Shown: positions 44,483 to 53,248 of the stretch, piece by piece
Layout of the letters: the number at the start of each line of letters is the position of its first letter
Numbering within the stretch: the first letter of the stretch is position 1
Assembly (NCBI RefSeq): GCF_020873875.1
Contig: NZ_JAHWGU010000007.1
Coordinates: forward strand, 1 to 64,000
Direction: 5' to 3'
DNA: 64,000 nucleotides
DNA from: Actinoplanes sp. DH11
GTDB taxonomy: Bacteria > Actinomycetota > Actinomycetes > Mycobacteriales > Micromonosporaceae
The notes under the pieces: model-generated
Seen by the model: the letters and a program-made list of their open reading frames with translations, nothing else
What the model was told of the DNA's origin: nothing
Database searches by the model: none
Translations under genes and position numbers: made by a program

Positions 44483-44881
44483 ATGGCGAGCAGGTTCACG
44501 GAGCTGTCGATCGACTGTCATGATCCGCGAGGATTGGCGAGATTCTGGTCCGCGGTGTTGGGCTACCAGATCATCGACGAACGACCCGATCTGGTTGAGA
44601 TTGCCGCTTGGGAGCCGACGGCTGAGGCGGTACGAGCGGCTCCCCAACCGCCAACCATGATCTTTGCCAAGAAATCGGAGGGCAAGGTCGTCAAGAATCG
44701 CCTGCACCTCGACGTTAGCCCGATCGATGTAAGTCGTGACGAGGAGGTGGAACGGCTGATCGCGCTCGGAGCCCGTCGCGTGGATGTCGGCCAGGGCGAT
44801 GTGAGCTGGGTGGTCCTTGCGGACCCCGAGGGCAACGAGTTCTGCGTGCTCCGCACGTTGGCACCCCAGCCAAGCCCGTAA
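44483..44881 (+). CDS. VOC/glyoxalase-like protein
   Basis: A 132-residue single-module vicinal-oxygen-chelate fold: ELSIDCHDPRGLARFWSAVL at the start, NRLHLDVSPIDV in the middle and WVVLADPEGNEFCVLR at the end. His, Asp and Glu residues of these motifs could bind a metal. Proteins of this kind act on small molecules or confer resistance; the substrate is unknown. It lies between the two repeat copies at 44276 and 45587. Confidence 0.85.
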   Translation: MASRFTELSIDCHDPRGLARFWSAVLGYQIIDERPDLVEIAAWEPTAEAVRAAPQPPTMIFAKKSEGKVVKNRLHLDVSPIDVSRDEEVERLIALGARRVDVGQGDVSWVVLADPEGNEFCVLRTLAPQPSP

Positions 44882-45149
44882 GAGGTACGCCTCCACACCG
44901 ACGACGAAGCGTGCGGACGGATCTACGGCCGGCGCTCGCAATGCGGCAAATGAGTGCGTCCGATCTGCCTTGGTAGCCACCTCTTCCGGCCACGAGATCG
45001 CCGGCGTCTGTCGCAACCTGCCCCTGGCGCCCCGGGTGCCAGCCAGCGGATCGGTCCGCCGGATTCCTTGGCTTGGGTACTCGATCGTCCGATATTCCTG
45101 GTGATCCGTTGCGGCATGCCTCCAGCGGAGATCATCCCGGGAGTTGAGC

Positions 45150-45587
45150 ATGTCGAGTCGCCAGTTCGTCACCTTCGAGGTCGCCGACCAGTTTTTCGGC
45201 GTGGACGTGGACGCCGTGCAGGAGGTGTTGTCGTACAGCGAGTACACGCCGGTGCCGATGGCGCCGAACGCTGTCGGCGGCTTGTTCAATCTGCGCGGAC
45301 AGGTGATCGCCGCGGTGGACCTGCGTGTTCAGTTCGGGTTGCCGCGCCGCGACATGTCCGGCCTCGTGATGAATGTGATCGTGCGGTACGCCGGCGAGCC
45401 GGTGAGCCTCCTGGTGGACCGCATCGGACAGGTCGCCTATATGGACGCCCAGCTGTTCGAGGAGCCGCCGGCAACACTGACCGGCCCGTCACGTGCGCTC
45501 GTCACCGGTGCGTACAAGACCGACGGCAGGCTGCTGCTTGTGCTGGACGTCGCCGAATGCGTGAACACTTCCCGCGTCCTGGCCTGA
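45150..45587 (+). CDS. cheW: CheW-like chemotaxis adaptor
   Basis: A 145-residue CheW domain: FVTFEVADQFFGVDVDAVQEVL, NAVGGLFNLRGQVIAAVDLR, GEPVSLLVDRIGQVAYM and LLLVLDVAECVN. CheW links chemoreceptors to the CheA kinase. ATG at 45150 preceded by CCCGGGAG. No cheA, cheY or flagellar genes are nearby. The receptor at 30786 lies within the att-bounded island. The stop codon touches repeat copy B. Confidence 0.9.
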   Translation: MSSRQFVTFEVADQFFGVDVDAVQEVLSYSEYTPVPMAPNAVGGLFNLRGQVIAAVDLRVQFGLPRRDMSGLVMNVIVRYAGEPVSLLVDRIGQVAYMDAQLFEEPPATLTGPSRALVTGAYKTDGRLLLVLDVAECVNTSRVLA

Positions 45588-45735
45588 GCTTGCCGTTTAA
45601 CGTCCGGCTCCAACCTGACGATCCCCGCGGACCAGTCTGCTGCGTCATCCAGGGCGACTACGGGGAGTGCCGGCGATCGAGCCGGTGCGGGTCGCGACAA
45701 GCCCACGACCGTGCTTTGTCTGCGGCAGATCAGGA
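45587..45735. repeat. dispersed repeat, copy B
   Basis: Same orientation as copy A (44276-44420) and begins at the CheW stop codon. The copies flank a 1.2-kb segment holding the VOC and CheW genes. Confidence 0.75.
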
Positions 45736-45756
45736 TGCTGTTCCAGAACGACCCGT

Positions 45757-46074
45757 TCAGCGTTCGGCCTTGTCGGCGGCCTGCCGAAGCGCCAGCCACA
45801 GCGGCAGGCCGCAGCTTGGTCCAATCACCAAGGTCGCGGCTGTCACAGCCCATTTGGCGCCGGGGTCACGCAGATCACGCAGCACGCTGATCAGCACCGC
45901 GACACCGCAGAGAACCACATCCAGCGCGAAGAAAACAGCGCCTGGCGAGCCGAACGCCTGTTGCGCTAATTGAGCCAGGTCCAGGCCATGCCGGCTGATG
46001 AACACGGCCAGGGCCGTATAAGGCACGATCGCTCCGAGGGCTGCGAGGACGAAGTAAACCCGCCGCGACACCAT
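45757..46074 (-). CDS. DUF2834 membrane protein
   Basis: A 105-residue protein with three hydrophobic helices (YFVLAALGAIVPYTALAVF, AVFFALDVVLCGVAVLISVL, KWAVTAATLVIGPSCGLPLWLAL). It fits the DUF2834 pattern (G-A-x-x-P-Y in helix 1, SxxxFxLDV in helix 2, GPSxGLPLWL in helix 3). Function unknown; an integral membrane protein. Confidence 0.8.
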   Translation of the reverse strand: MVSRRVYFVLAALGAIVPYTALAVFISRHGLDLAQLAQQAFGSPGAVFFALDVVLCGVAVLISVLRDLRDPGAKWAVTAATLVIGPSCGLPLWLALRQAADKAER

Positions 46075-46465
46075 TCACACTGCCTCTCGTCCGTGCGGAT
46101 CTTGCGGTGAACCGACCATAGGCGAACACTCGACTACACGGACAGACGGCGTGTCGGGCACACTGCTTCGTCATCTGGAAACGCACTCTCCTCGGCAGAA
46201 GCGGATACGCGATCATGGTGGCGCGTATGCCATCCGACTACAGCGCGTCGCGCTGATTATGGGTTCCGATCATGACGGTGGGGCCAAGTCAGGCCGTCAC
46301 CGTCACCATCCGCTCCGTCGCGGTGGAGCCACTCCGCCGGCGCAGTGAGGCCATCCGCAGCCGTCAGAACCACTGCGCCGGACATACCGTTCCGTCCGGC
46401 ACATCGAAGGCGCCGTTCGAGCGCTCACCACCGAATCCGACGGACCACTCGGCGGACCCGGCGGG
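46075..46465. other. intergenic, no gene seen
   Basis: About 390 bases. No convincing frame on either strand. It holds the promoter of the DUF2834 gene. Confidence 0.3.
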
Positions 46466-46880
46466 TCACTCGGCCAGCAGGTCCGCCAACCGGGGTCCCG
46501 CCCGGTCGGCCGGAAGCCAGCCGGGAGGCTGGCCCACCCGCGACTGCTCGACGACGTCGTCGTCCCAGGGGAACCGACCGGCGCGGTCACCCCACACGAC
46601 CTGCAGCACCGGGAAATGCGGCCCTGTGGAAGTGGTACGCCATCCCGAACAACGCTTCCGCCCAGGATGGGTCCATCTGCCGTAGCCGCACCGGCAGACC
46701 CAAGAACGCCCGGTCGTTCGGCCCTTCCGCGAAGGTGACCCGGCCGGGCGTGATCACGAGCCCAGCGTGCTGACCCAGTGCTGGAGGTCGTCGACATCCA
46801 GGCCGAACATGGCGCGTTCGGCGAGCCCGTACGCGTGGGTGAGGCCGACGGTGTAGGCCCAGCCGGGGCGGGGATCAGCA
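46466..46880 (-). pseudogene. DUF4262-like gene, broken
   Basis: On the minus strand, pieces in different frames read GWAYTVGLTHAYGLAERAMF, ITPGRVTFAEGPNDRAFLGL, RQMDPSWAEALFGMAYHFHR and FPVLQVVWGDRAGRFPWDDD, ending ADLLAE and a stop at 46466. The order and the W-YTVGL...FPVLQVVW...FPWD pattern fit DUF4262. At least two frameshifts separate the pieces and the N-terminus is absent, so it is dead. Confidence 0.65.
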
Positions 46881-46894
46881 GGTGTACGGGGTGG

Positions 46895-48787
46895 TCAGCA
46901 GCTGCTGACGATGTCGCCGCTGTCGGTGGCGCAGTTGTCGGTACCCGACCCGCCGTCCGCGGTGTCCCCGCCGACACCGTCCCGCACATCCAGGTGATCG
47001 TTGCCGCTGTCCCCGAACGCGGTATCAGCACCGTCATGATCGGTCACCGTGTCGTGACCGCCCTGACCGTCCAGACTGTCGTTGCCCGACCCACCACCCA
47101 GCGTGTCGTGCCCACCACCACCGTCCACCCGGTCCGCCCCGTCACCACCACCGACCGTGTCATGACCACCACCGCCGTCGATGATGTCGTCACCACCGCC
47201 ACCAGCGATGACGTCATCCCCGCCACCACCGTCGGCACGATCAGCACCGCCACCACCGTCGACCGTGTCCGCACCACCGCCACCGACCAGGGTGTCGCCG
47301 CCCGGACCACCTCTGACGATGTCGTCGCCGCTACCACCGTCGATGGTGTCGTCGCCGCCCAGGCCACAGATGACATCATCGGCCGCGGTACCGGTGAGGT
47401 TGTCGTCGCCGCCGGTGCCGGTGATGGTGCAGTCGTCGTCGGGGACGGCCAGGTCGCGCACGAACACGTCCTGGGCGCCGTTGGTGTCGGACGCCACCAG
47501 GTTCGTCGCCTGCGAGCGGAACGCCACATGCCGGCCGTCGCCGCTGAGGTCCCCGGCGTCGGAGTCGCCGTTGCCCTCGCCGCCGCCGCTGGTCAGGCTG
47601 ACCCGTTCGGTGGTGCCCGCCTGCCGGTCGCGCAGGAACACGTCGACGAAGCCGTTGGTGTCCGGGGCGACCAGGTTGGTGGCCTCGGACCGGAAGGCGA
47701 CACGGTTGCCGTCGTCGCTGATTGTCGGGCCGGACGAGTTCGCGTTGCTCTCCCCGCCGCCGCTGGTCAGGCTCACGCGCTCGGTCGTGGCGGCCTGGCG
47801 GTCGCGCACGAACACGTCGGCGACGCCGTTGGTGTCGCCGGGGACGAGGTCCGGCGCGTCCGACCGGAAGCCGACGAAGCGGCCGTCGTCACTCATCGCG
47901 CCGCGGCCGGTCGACTGGCCGGTGCCCTGGCCGCCGCCGGTGGCGACGTTCACCCGTTCGGTCGTACCCGTCTGAAGGGTCCGGACGAAGAGGTCCGGCA
48001 GCTCGTTGGTGTCACCCGGCACGAGGTTGTCGGCGCCGCCAGTGAACGACACGTGGCCGCCCGCACCGCTGATGGTGGGTTGCGAGGAGTACTCGTTGGA
48101 CTGCGTCCCGGCGGAGGAGACACTGACGCGTACGGTGGTGCCGGCCTGCCGGTCACGCAGGAAGATGTCCGATGTCTCGTTGGTGTCGCCGGGCACCATG
48201 TCGGTGGCGATCGAGACGAACGCGACGCGGGTACCGTCGTCGGACACGGACGCCTGGATCGAGATGTCGGTGGCCTGTGTCCCGGTGGCGGGCAGGCTCA
48301 CCCGTTCGGTGGTGCCGGCCTGCCGGTCGCGCAGGAAGATGTCGGCGACGCCGTTGGTGTCACCGGGGACGAGGTTGTCGGCGATGGATGTGAAGACCAC
48401 ATGGCGTCCGTTGCCGCTGATCGCCCCCTGGCCCGACGTGTCGTTGCCCTGGGCGCCGCCGGACGAGACGCTCATCCGCTCGGTGGTGCCGGCCTGCCGA
48501 TCGCGCACGAACACGTCCAGGTCGTCGTTGGTGTCCCCGGCGACCAGGTTCGTGGCGTAGGAGTCGAACACGACGTACCGGCCGTCGTCGCTCGTGGCAC
48601 CACCGGGGACCTCGAGCCCGCTGTCGGCGTCGCCCTGCGTGCCGCCGCTGCTGACACTGACCCGCTCGGTGCCCACCGCCGCGGCCGCCGGCGATCCGTG
48701 CGCGGCCACCACGGCCAGGGTCGCCAGCGTGATCGTCGCGAAGGCCGCTCCCAGCCGTACTTCTCTGCTTGCCCGGGTCGTCTGCAT
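46895..48787 (-). CDS. secreted seven-repeat propeller with RTX tail
   Basis: A 630-residue exported protein. The signal peptide is about 1-37 (VRLGAAFATITLATLAVVAA, cleavage near AAAA). Seven repeats of about 57 residues follow (pattern SDDGRxVxFxSxAxNLVPGDTNGxxDxFVRDRQAGTTERVSV), resembling TolB/PD40 blades and likely making a seven-bladed propeller. The C-terminal 170 residues are RTX-type calcium-binding nonapeptides (GGGADTVDGGGGADRADGGG), ending DNCATDSGDIVSSC. The ATG at 48787 is chosen over the GTG nine bases earlier because AGGAAGG lies about 10 bases upstream. Near-duplicate of 48854-50752. Probably extracellular; ligand unknown. Confidence 0.85.
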   Translation of the reverse strand: MQTTRASREVRLGAAFATITLATLAVVAAHGSPAAAAVGTERVSVSSGGTQGDADSGLEVPGGATSDDGRYVVFDSYATNLVAGDTNDDLDVFVRDRQAGTTERMSVSSGGAQGNDTSGQGAISGNGRHVVFTSIADNLVPGDTNGVADIFLRDRQAGTTERVSLPATGTQATDISIQASVSDDGTRVAFVSIATDMVPGDTNETSDIFLRDRQAGTTVRVSVSSAGTQSNEYSSQPTISGAGGHVSFTGGADNLVPGDTNELPDLFVRTLQTGTTERVNVATGGGQGTGQSTGRGAMSDDGRFVGFRSDAPDLVPGDTNGVADVFVRDRQAATTERVSLTSGGGESNANSSGPTISDDGNRVAFRSEATNLVAPDTNGFVDVFLRDRQAGTTERVSLTSGGGEGNGDSDAGDLSGDGRHVAFRSQATNLVASDTNGAQDVFVRDLAVPDDDCTITGTGGDDNLTGTAADDVICGLGGDDTIDGGSGDDIVRGGPGGDTLVGGGGADTVDGGGGADRADGGGGDDVIAGGGGDDIIDGGGGHDTVGGGDGADRVDGGGGHDTLGGGSGNDSLDGQGGHDTVTDHDGADTAFGDSGNDHLDVRDGVGGDTADGGSGTDNCATDSGDIVSSC

Positions 48788-48853
48788 GACAACCACGTCC
48801 TTCCTGCCGGGCGCACCACCCGGCTTCGGTGACAGTCGGATGCCGGTGGGTGC

Positions 48854-50752
48854 TCAGCAGCTGCTGACGATGTCGCCGCTGTCGGTGGCGCAGTTGTCGG
48901 TACCCGACCCGCCGTTCGCGGTGTCCCCGCCGACACCGTCGCGCACATCGAGGTGATCGTTACCGGTGTCCCCGAACGCGGTGTCAGCACCGTCATGATC
49001 GGTCACCGTGTCGTGACCGCCCTGACCGTCCAGACTGTCGTTGCCCGACCCACCACCCAGCGTGTCGTGCCCACCACCACCGTCCACCCGATCCGCCCCG
49101 TCACCACCACCGACCGAGTCATGACCACCACCGCCGTCGATGATGTCGTCACCACCGCCACCAGCGATGACGTCATCCCCGCCACCACCGTCGACACGAT
49201 CAGCACCGCCACCACCGTCGACCGCGTCGGCACCACCGCCACCACTGAGGGTGTCGCTCCCCGGCCCACCCTTGACGGTGTCGTCACCACCACCCCCGTC
49301 GATGGTGTCGTTGCCACCCAGGCCACAGATGACATCAGCACCCGCAGTGCCGGTGAGACTGTCGTCGCCGCCGGTGCCGGTGATCGTGCACCCCTCGCCG
49401 GCGTCCAGGTCACGCACGAAGACGTCACCGGTGCCGTTGGTGTCCGACGCCACCAGGTTGCTCGCGTCCGACGTGAACGCCACATGCCGGCCGTCGCCGC
49501 TGACGAACGCGAGATCGGAGTAACTGTTGCCTTGGGCGCCACCGTCGGAGAGGCTCACGCGTTCGGTGGTGGCCGCCTGCCGGTCCCGCACGAAGATGTC
49601 ACCGAAGCCGTTGGTGTCCGAGACGACCAGGTTGGTGGCCACCGAGGGGAAAGCGACCAGGCGGCCGTCGTCGCTGAGCGTCGGGGCAGCCGTTTCGGCG
49701 TCGCCCTGCACGCCGCCGGTGGAGACGCTGACCCGCTCGGTCGTCGCGTTCTGACGGTCGTGGACGAACGCGTCGGTGGTGCCGTTGGTGTCGGCGGCGA
49801 CGAGGTTGGCGGCCTGCGACTCGAAGCCGACGAAGCGGCCGTCGTCGCTCATCGAGGACCTGCTGTTCGAGGCGCTGTCGGCCTCGCCGCCGCCGGTGGC
49901 GACGCTGACCCGCTGCGTCGTCGCGGTCTGCAGGTCATGGACGAAGAGGTCGGCCTCGCCGTTGGTGTCGCCCGGCACGAGGTTGTCGGCGGTGGAGGCG
50001 AACGACACGTGGTTGCCGGCGCCACTGATGTGCGGAAGCGACGGCTCCCCGTTGCCTTGCGCTGCCGCGGAGGAGACGCTGACCCGTACGGTCGTGCCGG
50101 CCTGCCGATCGCGCACGAACACGTCGAGGAAGCTGTTGGTGTCGCCGGGCACCATGTCGGTGGCCACCGACAGGAACGCCACCCGGTTGCCGTCATCGGA
50201 CATCGCGGGGACAGCCGACTCCTCGTTGGGCTGCGCCCCGGCGGCGGTGAGACTCACCCGCTCGGTGGTGCCGGCCTGCCGGTCACGCACGAACACGTCC
50301 TGAACGCCGTTGGTGTCACCGGGCACGAGATTGCCGGCCACCGAACCGAAGGCAACATATCGCCCGTTGTCGCTGATCGCGGAGAGGAACGAGGAGCCGT
50401 CACCCTGGACGCCACCGGACGAGACACTTACCCGTTCGGTGGTGCCGGCCTGCCGATCGCGGACGAATATGTCCCGCTCGCCGTTGGTGTCGCCGGCGAC
50501 CAGATTCGTCGCGTAGGAATCGAAGACGACGAAGCGGCCATTGTCGGTGGACACTCCGTTGGGCACGTCCATCGTGCTGAGGTCGTCGCTCTGGGCGCCG
50601 CCGCTGCTGATGCTGACCAGCTCGGTGGTGGCGGCCGCGGCCGCCGGTGAGATGTCCAGGACCACCGCGGCAAGCGTCGCCAGTGCCATGCTCGTCACGG
50701 TCGCACCGAGTCTTACTTTTCGGTTCCTCCGCACTGCCCGGGTCGTCTGCAT
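48854..50752 (-). CDS. secreted seven-repeat propeller with RTX tail, paralogue
   Basis: A 632-residue protein with the same order as its neighbour: signal peptide (VRLGATVTSMALATLAAVVL), seven PD40-like repeats (NLVAGDTNGERDIFVRDRQ and relatives) and an RTX region ending in the same DNCATDSGDIVSSC. The DNA of the RTX parts (about 48854-49250 and 46895-47290) is almost identical, while the propellers differ more. The leaders around the RBS (AGGAAGGACGTGGTTGTC before ATG) are also identical. The gap between the genes is only 66 bases. Confidence 0.85.
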   Translation of the reverse strand: MQTTRAVRRNRKVRLGATVTSMALATLAAVVLDISPAAAAATTELVSISSGGAQSDDLSTMDVPNGVSTDNGRFVVFDSYATNLVAGDTNGERDIFVRDRQAGTTERVSVSSGGVQGDGSSFLSAISDNGRYVAFGSVAGNLVPGDTNGVQDVFVRDRQAGTTERVSLTAAGAQPNEESAVPAMSDDGNRVAFLSVATDMVPGDTNSFLDVFVRDRQAGTTVRVSVSSAAAQGNGEPSLPHISGAGNHVSFASTADNLVPGDTNGEADLFVHDLQTATTQRVSVATGGGEADSASNSRSSMSDDGRFVGFESQAANLVAADTNGTTDAFVHDRQNATTERVSVSTGGVQGDAETAAPTLSDDGRLVAFPSVATNLVVSDTNGFGDIFVRDRQAATTERVSLSDGGAQGNSYSDLAFVSGDGRHVAFTSDASNLVASDTNGTGDVFVRDLDAGEGCTITGTGGDDSLTGTAGADVICGLGGNDTIDGGGGDDTVKGGPGSDTLSGGGGADAVDGGGGADRVDGGGGDDVIAGGGGDDIIDGGGGHDSVGGGDGADRVDGGGGHDTLGGGSGNDSLDGQGGHDTVTDHDGADTAFGDTGNDHLDVRDGVGGDTANGGSGTDNCATDSGDIVSSC

Positions 50753-51128
50753 GACAACCACGTCCTTCCTGCCGAGCGCTCGGCTCGGATACGGGTGGAA
50801 TGGCGGCGGACCGGATCGGACGGTCCGTGGGCGCCGAAGGAGAACGCGCCGCACAGGGTTCGGCGCGCTCGCCGTGAAGAAAGGGCGACAGCCGGCAACC
50901 TCATCTCGGCCAGGCGTTCGCAGTCCCGAGCGTAGTTGTCGGGACCGGCCCCGATCAGCGGTTCGCCGGAGAAGCGCAACGGTCAGATGATCCGCCGTCG
51001 CTCTGAACCTTTTCGGTCACCCGCAGGTGGGAACCCGGCGCCGACCGTGAACCTGCCGGTCCCTGCCGGGGTGATGGAGGGCGAGGCCGGCGACCGAGCC
51101 GGACTCAGCGACGAGGGGATGTGAAGCC
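50753..51128. other. divergent intergenic region
   Basis: About 375 bases between the minus-strand propeller genes and a plus-strand secreted-protein gene. No gene; promoters for both directions are expected here. Confidence 0.3.
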
Positions 51129-51461
51129 ATGCGGACCAGTTCTTCCATGCGGCGCCGGACTGTTGCGGCCGCCGCGGTGGCCACGGCCGGTGCACTCGTG
51201 CTCGGTGTCCTGGGATTCCCGACGCCCGCGCGGGCTGCCGGCGATGCCGAGGACTGCCTCGTGTTCTGGCACACCGTCGGGATCAGGACGCAGACCCACT
51301 ACGGGAAGAATGAGTGTGATTCGGGCACCTACGGATTCCAGATCTACAGCTGGTCGAAAATCTCCGCCGAGACCTCGGACTGCATCTGGGTGGACCCCGG
51401 CGAGACGGACGGCTGGAAGTGGACCAAGGGCCGGGGCAACTACCGGGTCTACTACTGCTGA
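51129..51461 (+). CDS. small secreted Cys-containing protein
   Basis: A 110-residue exported protein. The signal peptide is about 1-37 (RRRTVAAAAVATAGALVLG, cleavage near ARAAG). The mature part of about 73 residues has four Cys (EDCLVFW, KNECDSG, SDCIWVD, YYC at the end) and many aromatics, suggesting two disulfides. ATG behind GAGGGGATG. The 3' end overlaps the convergent MFS gene by 10 bases. Unknown function; extracellular peptide or inhibitor is a guess. Confidence 0.7.
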   Translation: MRTSSSMRRRTVAAAAVATAGALVLGVLGFPTPARAAGDAEDCLVFWHTVGIRTQTHYGKNECDSGTYGFQIYSWSKISAETSDCIWVDPGETDGWKWTKGRGNYRVYYC

Positions 51462-53032
51462 ACCGCCACCAGGGGTTCTGTCGAGACGGCGTCGGCCAGT
51501 GCCTCGACGCGGTGCCGCACCTCGTGGTCGTACGGGGTCTGCCGGTGCTCGTTCTGGTCCAGGTAGTCGGCCCGGGACGGCACCCGGTACTGCTCGATCA
51601 TCCGGCTCGGGTCGGCGGCGTCGCGCAGCAGGGCCCAGTGCGTCGCGCCCGTACGCAGGCGGCTCGTCCGCAGGTCGGTCATCGCGTCGAGGAAGGCGTC
51701 CCGGCGATCGGCCGGGACGTCGTACCGGACGATGATCTCCATCGGGTCCTCGGGCCGGCCGATGAACGTGGCTTCGGGCAGGACACCGACGGGAACCGCG
51801 GTCCGGTCACCGAGGTCGGTGCGGCGCAGCGGCAGCCACATGCCGGCCACCGCCGTCGCCAGCAGCAGCAGGCCGGCGACGGCGAAGGCCCGGTCGATGC
51901 CGAGCCAGCTCGCCACCGCTCCCCAGGCGGCGGCGCTGCCGGCGAAGACACCGAACAGCACCATCTGGTAGATCGCGAGCGCCCGGGCCCGTACCCAATC
52001 GGGCAGGAAGGCCTGGGTGGTCGCGTTCAAGCCGGCGATCACGGCGATCCACGCCACGCCCACCGGAATCAGCACCGCCACGGCCACGGCGGCGTTGCGG
52101 GTGAACGCCAGGGCGATGAGGCCCAGCCCGTACCCGAGGCTCGCGATGGTCAGCTGACGCGACGCGGAGAGCCGGCCGGTCAGCATCGGCAGCAGGATGG
52201 CACCGGCGACCGCGCCGGCACCCGCCGCGCCGAGCAGGACCCCGTACCCGGTGGCGCCGAGACCGAGGCGGCGTTCCGCCAGGGGCGCCAGCAGCGCCCA
52301 CAGGACGTTCGCGGGCACGGCGAACAGCACCAGCCGTAGCAGGATCCGGCGGACCGCGGGAGCGTGCCGGACGTAACGGCCGCCGGCCTCCAGACTGGAC
52401 CACGACGCCGGCCGTACCGCCGATCCCGCCGTGTGCCGGGTCGCCGGAGCCGCCAGCAGCGCGAGACCGAACAGCGCGAAGGAGATCGCGTTCAGCGCGA
52501 AGAGCCAGGCGATGCCGAGGTGTGCGAGAAGGAGCCCGGCGATCGCCGGGCCCACCGCCCGGGCCAGATTGACCCCCAGGGAGCTGAGCGCGGCGCCCTG
52601 CCGCAACTCGGCGCGGGGCAGCAGGTCGGAGACCATCGCCTGGTACGCGGGAAGCTGCGCCGCCGCCCCGCACCCGAGCAGGAAGGTGAACAGCAGCAGG
52701 ACCTGCGGAGTGGTCTGACCGGCCGCGGTCAGCAGCGCGAGCAGGCCGGCGAGGACCGTCTGCACCCCCTGCACCGCCAGCAGCAGCCGCCGGCGGTCGA
52801 GGAAGTCGGCGACCACGCCGGCCGGGATGACCAGCAGCAGGACGGGAACGCTCGACGCGCTCTGCACCAGGGAGATCAGCAGGCTGGAGCTGTGGTGCTC
52901 GACGAGCAGCCACTGGCCGGCGACCGTCTGCATCCAGGTACCGACGTTCGCGACGAAGGCGGCAAGCCAGATCGTCCGGAACACCGGCCGGCGCAGCGGT
53001 GCCCAGGCGCCGGCGTGGGTGGTTTCTCGCAT
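51452..53032 (-). CDS. MFS exporter fused to C-terminal ABM-like domain
   Basis: A 526-residue major-facilitator protein of the MFS_3/EntS type with about twelve helices (FRTIWLAAFVANVGTWMQTV at the start; VVADFLDRRRLLL is the loop 2-3 signature). After the last helix comes a soluble region of about 100 residues (EIIVRYDVPADRRDAFLDAM, then RMIEQYRVPSRADYLDQNEH) like an antibiotic-biosynthesis-monooxygenase dimer fold. The ATG at 53032 is the start. A 28-base palindrome sits 31 bases upstream (53063-53090) and is probably the operator. Confidence 0.88.
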   Translation of the reverse strand: MRETTHAGAWAPLRRPVFRTIWLAAFVANVGTWMQTVAGQWLLVEHHSSSLLISLVQSASSVPVLLLVIPAGVVADFLDRRRLLLAVQGVQTVLAGLLALLTAAGQTTPQVLLLFTFLLGCGAAAQLPAYQAMVSDLLPRAELRQGAALSSLGVNLARAVGPAIAGLLLAHLGIAWLFALNAISFALFGLALLAAPATRHTAGSAVRPASWSSLEAGGRYVRHAPAVRRILLRLVLFAVPANVLWALLAPLAERRLGLGATGYGVLLGAAGAGAVAGAILLPMLTGRLSASRQLTIASLGYGLGLIALAFTRNAAVAVAVLIPVGVAWIAVIAGLNATTQAFLPDWVRARALAIYQMVLFGVFAGSAAAWGAVASWLGIDRAFAVAGLLLLATAVAGMWLPLRRTDLGDRTAVPVGVLPEATFIGRPEDPMEIIVRYDVPADRRDAFLDAMTDLRTSRLRTGATHWALLRDAADPSRMIEQYRVPSRADYLDQNEHRQTPYDHEVRHRVEALADAVSTEPLVAVQQ

Positions 53033-53062
53033 GGGCCCAGCCTGCGACCGCGCCACGGCTCT

Positions 53063-53090
53063 GCCATCCGTCAGTCGACTGACGGATGGC
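53063..53090. promoter_or_regulatory. 28-bp perfect palindromic operator
   Basis: GCCATCCGTCAGTC followed by its exact reverse complement, with no spacer. It lies 31 bases before the MFS start. The length and symmetry suit a TetR- or MarR-type dimer (or pair of dimers). No such regulator gene is adjacent. Confidence 0.75.
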
Positions 53091-53248
53091 GGCCGGTGTG
53101 ACAGGCCACGGCGGCCAACGTCCCCCACATGGCGCCATAGGAACGCCCCCACCAGCGACGCCCTTCGATCTCTTGTGAGAAGACTAACCGCGCACTATGG
53201 TCTGTCAAGCGGATCCATTAGTCCACTACGCGGACCGGGAGTGCCAGC

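Noticed and set aside
47040..47400. CRISPR-like regular repeats
   Set aside because: The periodicity is the 27-base coding repeat of RTX nonapeptides; there are no unique spacers.
46778..48832. Long plus-strand open frame of 684 codons with Val/Gly/Asp repeats
   Set aside because: It is the antisense shadow of the RTX/propeller gene; the minus-strand product has a signal peptide and real repeat motifs.
48953..50650. 565-codon plus-strand frame
   Set aside because: Same reason: complement of the repetitive second propeller gene.
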